Assembly: GCA_028274465.1 (NCBI GenBank)
Contig: CM051458.1
Location: 53,185,253 to 53,249,252, forward strand
DNA length: 64,000 nt
Reading direction: 5' to 3'
From: Plantago ovata
Lineage: Eukaryota > Streptophyta > Magnoliopsida > Lamiales > Plantaginaceae
The notes beneath the pieces are model-generated. The model did not search any database and had not been told where the DNA came from. It worked only from the letters and a program-made list of their open reading frames with translations. The translations under genes and the position numbers were made by a program. Positions 57,925-64,000 of this stretch are shown here, piece after piece; positions within the stretch are counted from its first letter, which is position 1, and the number at the start of each line of letters is the position of its first letter.

Positions 57925-59108
57925 TGATGAACGAGATTGTCAGACTCAATTAATCAAATAAATTTGTTTTTCGCCAAAGGCAATTCACAACTATAACGAA
58001 AACCAAGGCACGTAGTGTAGAAGTAATATAACCTCGAGTGTCGATCTCTAAGGACTATAACTAGCTTATCATATTTAACTTAAACTATAAATCAGAAATC
58101 AAGCAAAGCACATATTTTTCTTATCAATATGATGGAAGTCAGTGATAGTATGGTCATTCAAAGCAACGGGTAATAATCATGCATGAAGTACTTGAAGTTT
58201 GTATGGAGATCTATGATCATGAATTGTCCTACGTGTTCCTTTCAATTCAACACTACGAAGATAGATGGCTTAGATAGATCAAAGAAATAAAACAATAAAT
58301 CAAGTCTTAAACGCGCGAAGCCACTCATGCATAATCAAGAACCCTAGCTAAGAAATCACATACTATCACCAACGATAGATTTAGCTACTCATATTGCAAT
58401 CAACAAGAATCAAAGCAAGATTGAATGAAAACATGTTGAATGAAATAAATAAAAGTAGAAAAATTGTGAGATAAAAGTTACCAACGAAGGTTGTCAATCT
58501 CCGATGAATTGCTAACTCACAAGCAAGAATCGAAGATCAAAGATGTCCAATCTCTATGCTAAATCTTCCAAATCAATAAGAAAAATAGTCTTCTATGCTA
58601 ATAATTCCCAGAACAGGCTCTGGAGAATTTGTCTCTCAAAATAAGGTGTAAAGGTCTGAAAAACGTAGAGAATGGGCAAACATATATATAGATGTCGGAA
58701 GACGTGGGGCGAACCGCCCCAGACGCCGGGCGAACCGCCCCACATCCCGGGCGAATCGTCTGGGACGGTCAGAGTCGGTGGAGCGAGTTTTTTGCTGGAG
58801 GTTTCCTTTTTGGACTCGATTTTGCCTTCTAGTGACCTTTAAGACTTGAAACTCGTCACCTAGGCCTCAAATCTCATCCGGAACCTTCTAGGTACACCAC
58901 GAAAGTCCTCGAAACACCAAAACTTCGTCCTCTTCATTAATATTGCCCAAAAAAGTACGTTGTTTACCTATAACCTGAAAAATGCAAAGAAAAGGGAAAC
59001 GTGACACTATTCTAATAAAATGCACTAAAATATAAGCTAAATTAACCTAGAGGATAGCTAAATTGGTGAAAAAAGACTCGAATGAAAGTGTAAAATACAC
59101 GTTCATCA
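57925..59108 (-). repeat. 5' LTR of TR-GAG-3
   Basis: It is partner of 47268-48409. It carries two GC-palindrome units (about 58705-58765) where the other LTR has four or five, and retains the segment deleted from the other (about 58800-58900). Confidence 0.92.
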
Positions 59109-59113
59109 ACGTG

Positions 59114-60428
59114 CCCTGGGCCAGCCAATTAAAATTGATATGCATACAATAAACAAGACAAGGGGCGATTTGCAAGAATTTGTGTACAAATGGACACATA
59201 TAAGGCTCTTCCCCCGAAAATACAAATTGGACATTTGCTCCAAGATGTAATTTATGAATTGAAAGTGGTGTTCTGTACAGGTTGTGGTCGCGTTGGGCAC
59301 GTTAAAGATGTTTGTTCGGTTAGTAACTCAGCACAAATGGAGGTGCACTTAATCGATAATACTAGTAACAAGGAAAAGAGTCATAACACAGAAAAGGTAC
59401 AGGTTCATAGTGCAAATGTGCCGTCCACACTCATACGTCAAGGTAGTGATGAATGGACAGTGGTGGAACGGAGACCTCCTCCAAGGAGACGAGTTCAGGG
59501 AGGGAATAATAGATCAAAACAATATAACAATCGTCAGGACAATCGGAGCAACTCGAAACCCTCCGGAAAAAATCAAGGGGCTGCTAGTGAAAGTAATGGA
59601 AGTAAGGTGGATCAGGTGCAAAAAACCAATTTGAGGTGTTGGACAAAGAGGAGGAACAATTTGGATTTGGAGGATAATTATGACATTCATTCTGGCCTAA
59701 CTAGCGGTGCTACCCAGCTTGATTGCAATTTAGAAAAAATAAAGGAGTTAGTGGGGGACATGAATCGGTGGGCTGGTGACACCGAAACTTCGGTGCTGGA
59801 TCATCAAGCCCAATTGTCAAAGATGGATCAGGACAATGTATCCAGTCAATCCGAATTGGTAAGGGATAATACTAGTAATTTTTCGGGTTTTAATCAGGCT
59901 TCTCGGATAAAATTTTGGAATAATTTGGCTAGTAAAAATAAAGGTGCAATGACTGAGGGTAAAAATAAAAAAGATAATCGTATAAAACCAATTAAGGAAA
60001 AGAAAGGAGGAAGTAACATCACGGTAAATGTTTTGGATAAACATTCGGTAAATGTTAATCTTTTTACTGCAAAAGTAAAGAAAAAATTTGAAAAACAAAA
60101 GTCAAATACTATAGCTACTAAAACCCTAGGCCATAATAACACTGCAGAACATTTAGCTGTAATTACACAATTATCTAGTCCAACTCTTAATGATAAACCT
60201 GAAAAAGACACTTTGGAAGAAGACAAATTTAAAGATTACAACAGTAACAAGGAAAGGAAATTAATAATTTATACTCCTTTCCATCAGTCTTTTCACTTAC
60301 CGCCTAAATACAATGTGGCTCTTCTCTCTTCTCTCTTCTTCTCTGCTTTGCTCTTCTTCTTCTCTTTTTGTACCTGCGATCACTACTGGGAATCCTTGCG
60401 AATCAATTCCTCCAAATCAGGCTACTAA
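59114..60428 (+). pseudogene. LINE ORF1, 3' part (CCHC zinc knuckle)
   Basis: It resumes the ORF1 frame after TR-GAG-3. IQIGHLLQDVIYELKVVF leads to the zinc knuckle CTGCGRVGHVKDVC (about 59274-59315), then a long serine/asparagine/lysine-rich tail. The knuckle has the CX2CX4HX4C spacing of plant LINE ORF1 proteins. Beyond about 60310 several overlapping frames are open and the true tail is uncertain; a proline-rich frame continues into ORF2's frame. Confidence 0.75.
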
Positions 60429-61462
60429 TGGATCAGAGTCGATCGTCACACAACACCAACAACCAGAGAAATCCAACCCATCACAACCCTATGAAGAACA
60501 CTCCAAGCCAAAACCCTCTCCTCCCAATTCGCCAGCCACCTCAATCCACCGAGATAGCGAGGATTATTCACCTTCCCAACCCCCTTCCTGCGAACCCCTC
60601 TCACCAAAACCCCCATGCACCAACCCCTCACTCATCTCCGGAGAGAAGAGTGATTCCGACGGGAGTACCCGTCACGCAAATCATGGTAGGGCAAGTTCCG
60701 GTGCCGATTCCACCACCACCCCCAATGCCGTCAAACTTGCTCCAAAATCTGGTTGCGGTCAGCAGAGAGCACGGTCTGGAGGCAACAATGAGGTACCCAA
60801 ATCCACCGCAGAGGCCACCAGTCCATCTTTTGTCCAACCACAATCGTCAAGAGGTGTTGAACCAGAGGAGAGGGTTGCACATCGGGGAGAGCTCATCTGG
60901 CTCGACACGCGGCGATTCTGGTAATCATCAGAGATCCAGGAGCCGACGGCCGATGCTGAGACAACCTCTGGATCCAAGAGCATACAATGGTCCTTCGCAA
61001 GCCATGCAACTAGGTCCAAGGAATGTTTATCGGCGGCAAGTGAACAAGGAGGGACCGTTTTTCACTTCGTATCACATAATCAGAAACATCATTCCTAATC
61101 CAGTAAATCCAAACCCGTTTGGAGTGCCCCTGGAACATTTGCCGAACAATGTGCGGAGTCTATTTCTCACAAACATAAGATTGTTGCAGATACATCCCAA
61201 TGTGTTCCGGATTCAGGCATTTTACCAATTGCCAACGATACTGCAGTTTCCACGGCACGGAGTCGATACAATTTGTCTCAGGTACTTCATGACACGCCTA
61301 TTCCCGCCGAATGGGCGAGAAGTCCAGCACAGGTTGTTAATCCAACCTTGGGGAAGCGCGGATCAGATGATGATACCTCCCACACCTATTGGAAACGGAG
61401 TAGGAGGGATACTTCCAGCGCCGGAAACAGGAGTGTGGTACCCAATAATAACTATGGACACA

Positions 61463-63854
61463 ATGAAAGTGTTCATATGGAATGCTAGAGGTGCCAATAG
61501 GTATCTAATGCAGCAGGTGTTACGAAGATATATCCATCAGCATCAGTCGGTCATTACCATCATTATGGATACTAGAATGACGGCGGAAAGATCAGCGGAG
61601 TTTATTGACACACTACCGGTCACTAGCAGGATGATTTTTGCACCACCTGAACGCCATCCACAGACATGAGGATTCTGGGTTATGTGGAACAGACATCAAA
61701 TCAACCTGGACCTCGAAGATGGAAATTCAAGGGTGCTGCATCTAAGGGTGATGTTGCCAAGTCTTGATAGGCCAATCTATTTTACAGCAGTCTATAACTT
61801 TCCGCAACAGGCCATGCAATTTCAGGTATGGAATCATTTACGTTCATTAAGTAAATCAATTGATAGTGCTTGGTTTATTGCGGGTGATTTCAATGCTTTA
61901 TTAGCGTCACATGAAAAATTTGGAGGTATTAGGCCTAAATTGAGTAGAATGGAGGATTTTAATAATTGTTTGGTTGATTGTCAGTTAATAGATTTGGGTT
62001 ATTGTGGCCCTATGTATACTTGGTCTAATAGGCAATTTTTCTCAAATTATGTTTGTGAACGGCTAGATAGAGTGTGTGGAAATAAAAAATGGATTGATTT
62101 GTTTCCAAGTACTTCTATAAGACACCTACCTTGTTCTACCTCTGATCACAAACCTTTGTTACTTGATAATAATTGTGGTAATAATACAAGATTAAAATAG
62201 TTTAAGTTTGAGAATTTCTGGAACCAAAATGAGATCTTTAAAAATAATTTAAGAGTCTGTTGGCCACAATTCAGTCAGGGCAAAGATTTTGTTCAAATAA
62301 CCCGGGAGTTTCCAAAACTTATTAAATGGTGGAAGTTGGGTGATTTACAGGACATAAATAATCAAATCAGTGTGGCTTATAAGCAGTTGGAAATTATTGA
62401 AGGCAATTTGTTGAAAAACCCTCCTTTGCATGCTTTGGAAGAATTGAATATGAGACAGCACATTAATAATCTGCTTAAGCAAAAGCATCAATTTTTGGCT
62501 CAGAGGGCTAAAAGTAGATGGATTAAGGGCATGGATCAAAATAGAAAATATTTTCATAATCGAGCCACTCATAAGAAGAGGAAAAGTTTCATTCATGGAA
62601 TTAAAATGATCAGGAGGAATGGTTAACTAATCCTGAGAAAGTGTGTAAAGTTTTCTATTACTTTTTTAAAAATCAAAGTGTGTCTAATCACACTGATCTC
62701 CAGAAGTTTAGTAATATATTTACTGCTCAAGTTAATTCTCAGTCTTATGAAAGTCTTTTACAACAAGTTTCAGAGTAGGAAATATTGCAGGCAGTAATTT
62801 CAATTGGGATGAATAAAGCTCTTGGGCATGATGGTCTAGGGGCTGGCTTTTTCCATGCAAATTGGGTGGTTATTAAAGATTCTGTGTGTAAGATGGTCAC
62901 TAAATTTTCAAAGATGGGCATATGCCAGAAGGGCGGAATGAAACACAAATTATAGTGTTGCCTAAGAAAGAGAACCCTCAATTTGTTTCTCAGTTTAGGG
63001 CTATAAGCCTGTGTAATATTTCTTATAAAATCATTTCAAAAATCTTGGTTGCAAGGATGAGACCTTTGATGAATGATTTAATTTCTCCATGTCAAAATGC
63101 TTTTGTTCCTTCTAGGCAAATTTCAGATAGCATTATCATTGCTCATGAGCTTTTGCATTCAATGAATAAAAAAAGAATAAGGAGAGCAATTTTGCTTTCA
63201 AACTTGATGTAGAGAAAGCTTATGATAGACTTGAATGGAATTTTTTGAAAATGGCCCTCCACAAATATAATTTTCCTGAACACTTTCATTTGATTATGAC
63301 CTGTGTTAGGTCTACTACTTTCAAGGTTAGCGTTAATGGCATCCTTTCTCAGTCTTGGAAGCCTAGTAGGGGTATTAGGCAGGGTGACCCTTTGTCACCT
63401 TACTTGTTTATTCTCTGTCAGGATCTTCTGGTTCAATTAGTTGCTAGACATGTGCAGGATGGTCACTTTGATACTTTGAAAGTTGCTAGACAAAGTCCTT
63501 CTATTCCTATTCTGTGCTTTGCTGATGACTGCATGGTGTTTGGTAGGGCTAATAAAAAAACCATAGATAACTTGGTAGAGTGCTTGTTAATTTATGCTAA
63601 TGCTTCTGGTCAAAAGGTGTGTTGGGAGAAATCAAGGATTTTGTTTTCCCCTGACACTCCTATACATGTTAAACAAGACATTTTAATACTCTAAAGGTTG
63701 CTAGGAATAAGAGAACTGATAAATATCTTGGCATGCCTTTTCTGTTAGGGAAGCAAAAGATTGATCTTTTCCAGCATATTGTTGATAAGATGATAGGTAA
63801 AATAAATGTGTGGTATAATAGATTTTTATCTCAAGCTGGAAGACCTTTGCTTAT
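61463..63854 (+). pseudogene. LINE ORF2: APE endonuclease and reverse transcriptase, broken
   Basis: MKVFIWNARGANRYL opens the endonuclease, with the motifs WNARG, AGDFNAL and TSDHKPLL seen in APE-type LINE nucleases. A CGA to TGA change interrupts it at about 61668, and another stop follows at about 62198. The RT shows FRAISLCNISYKIISKILVA, QNAFVPSRQISDSIIIAHEL, KPSRGIRQGDPLSPYLF and the active site FADD (FADDCMVF), with frame changes near 62626, 62900, 63205 and 63690. The sequence ends at RPLLI, where a fifth TR-GAG-family LTR has inserted. An intact protein would nick target DNA and copy LINE RNA in place. Confidence 0.9.
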
Positions 63855-64000
63855 TGATGAACGTGTATTTTACACTTTCATTCGAGTCTTTTTCACCAAT
63901 TTAGCTATCCTCTAGGTTAATTTAGCTTATATTTTAGTGCATTTTATTAGAATAGTGTCATGTTTCCCTTTTCTTTGCATTTTTCAGGTTTTAGGTGAAA
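63855..64000 (+). mobile_element. TR-GAG-family LTR, start only (runs off the window)
   Basis: TGATGAACGTGTATTTTACA and the following bases match the reverse complement of the TR-GAG-3 LTR ends, closer to that copy than to TR-GAG-4. It interrupts the LINE RT frame. The expected left target duplication is CTTAT (63850-63854), which cannot be confirmed here. Confidence 0.88.

Larger units (their letters stand above)
47268..59108 (-). mobile_element. TR-GAG-3: non-autonomous Gypsy-like element inside the LINE, itself split by TR-GAG-4
   Basis: LTRs at 47268-48409 and 57925-59108 start TGATGAACG and end TTCATCA. The target duplication ACGTG is at 47263-47267 and 59109-59113. The interior, without TR-GAG-4, is about 3.1 kb with one open gag-like frame and the family's conserved non-coding half; no pol. 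The tRNA-Asp primer-binding site is intact at 57904-57921. The left LTR lacks about 80 bp present in the right one but has an extra block of GC palindromes. Confidence 0.92.
46555..63854 (+). mobile_element. L1-type LINE, degenerate, split by TR-GAG-3 and ended by a fifth LTR
   Basis: LINE sequence is 46555-47267 and 59114-63854. ORF1 carries a DUF4283 domain and a CCHC knuckle, and ORF2 an APE-type endonuclease and a reverse transcriptase, the standard order for plant L1 elements. TR-GAG-3 inserted in ORF1 and duplicated ACGTG. Another element of that family inserted at 63855 in the RT C-terminal region, so the LINE 3' end lies beyond the window. Several stops and frameshifts make it inactive. 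Confidence 0.9.

Noticed and set aside
60313..60924. 203-codon serine/proline-rich frame overlapping the LINE ORF1 tail
   Set aside because: The stretch is open in several frames because of its composition; the competing frame joins ORF2 in phase and is the better candidate.

Overview
This is a stretch of plant nuclear DNA, almost certainly from a eudicot. The evidence is plant-type LTR retrotransposons (Copia primed by initiator tRNA-Met; Gypsy-like elements primed by tRNA-Asp), CACTA transposons with TIRs beginning CACTACAAGAAAA, a plant L1-type LINE with a DUF4283/zinc-knuckle ORF1, and one intact intronless RING-H2 (ATL-type) ubiquitin-ligase gene. Nothing bacterial, organellar or viral was seen. 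The species cannot be named from sequence alone.

Layout. 1-378 is the tail of a Copia LTR. 379-6748 is a decayed, truncated SIRE-like Copia on the minus strand (partial RT, integrase, protease, gag, 5' LTR). 7095-14870 is a small non-autonomous CACTA split by a pol-less Gypsy-like element, called TR-GAG-1 here (8390-13972). 15921-17982 is a second LTR of the 1-378 type; it contains an (AT)n tract, four GC-rich hairpins and a short acidic reading frame. 17983-20116 has no recognisable gene. 20117-36827 is a second SIRE-like Copia that has lost pol but keeps gag plus a roughly 950-codon accessory ORF; its left LTR is split by TR-GAG-2 (20976-29310). 36828-39427 is the right part of another CACTA with a multi-exon transposase-type gene. 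40132-44213 is a probable Mutator-like element with convergent reading frames and opposed repeat arrays. 44573-45646 is the ATL gene, the only confident host gene. 46555-63854 is a degenerate LINE cut by TR-GAG-3 (47268-59108), itself cut by TR-GAG-4 (51491-57903), and ended by a fifth LTR of the family at 63855.

How the parts relate. TR-GAG-1 to -4 share TGATGA...TCATCA LTR ends, 5-bp target duplications, a tRNA-Asp primer-binding site, a conserved non-coding 3' half and a gag (in two copies also a retropepsin-like segment), but no RT or integrase. They must have been copied by an autonomous partner outside the window. The pol-deleted Copia also depends on a partner. The nesting gives a relative history: LINE, then TR-GAG-3, then TR-GAG-4; and Copia-2, then TR-GAG-2.

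The strongest candidates for new biology are: the dense TCAGCAA/TTGCTGA motif spread over both SIRE-like Copia copies together with the accessory ORF; the palindromic GGGCGAACCGCCC-type cassettes and repeated polypurine-tract-like motifs of the TR-GAG family; an acidic peptide frame inside a Copia LTR; and the opposed TTTGAGTTTTA arrays in the Mutator-like element.
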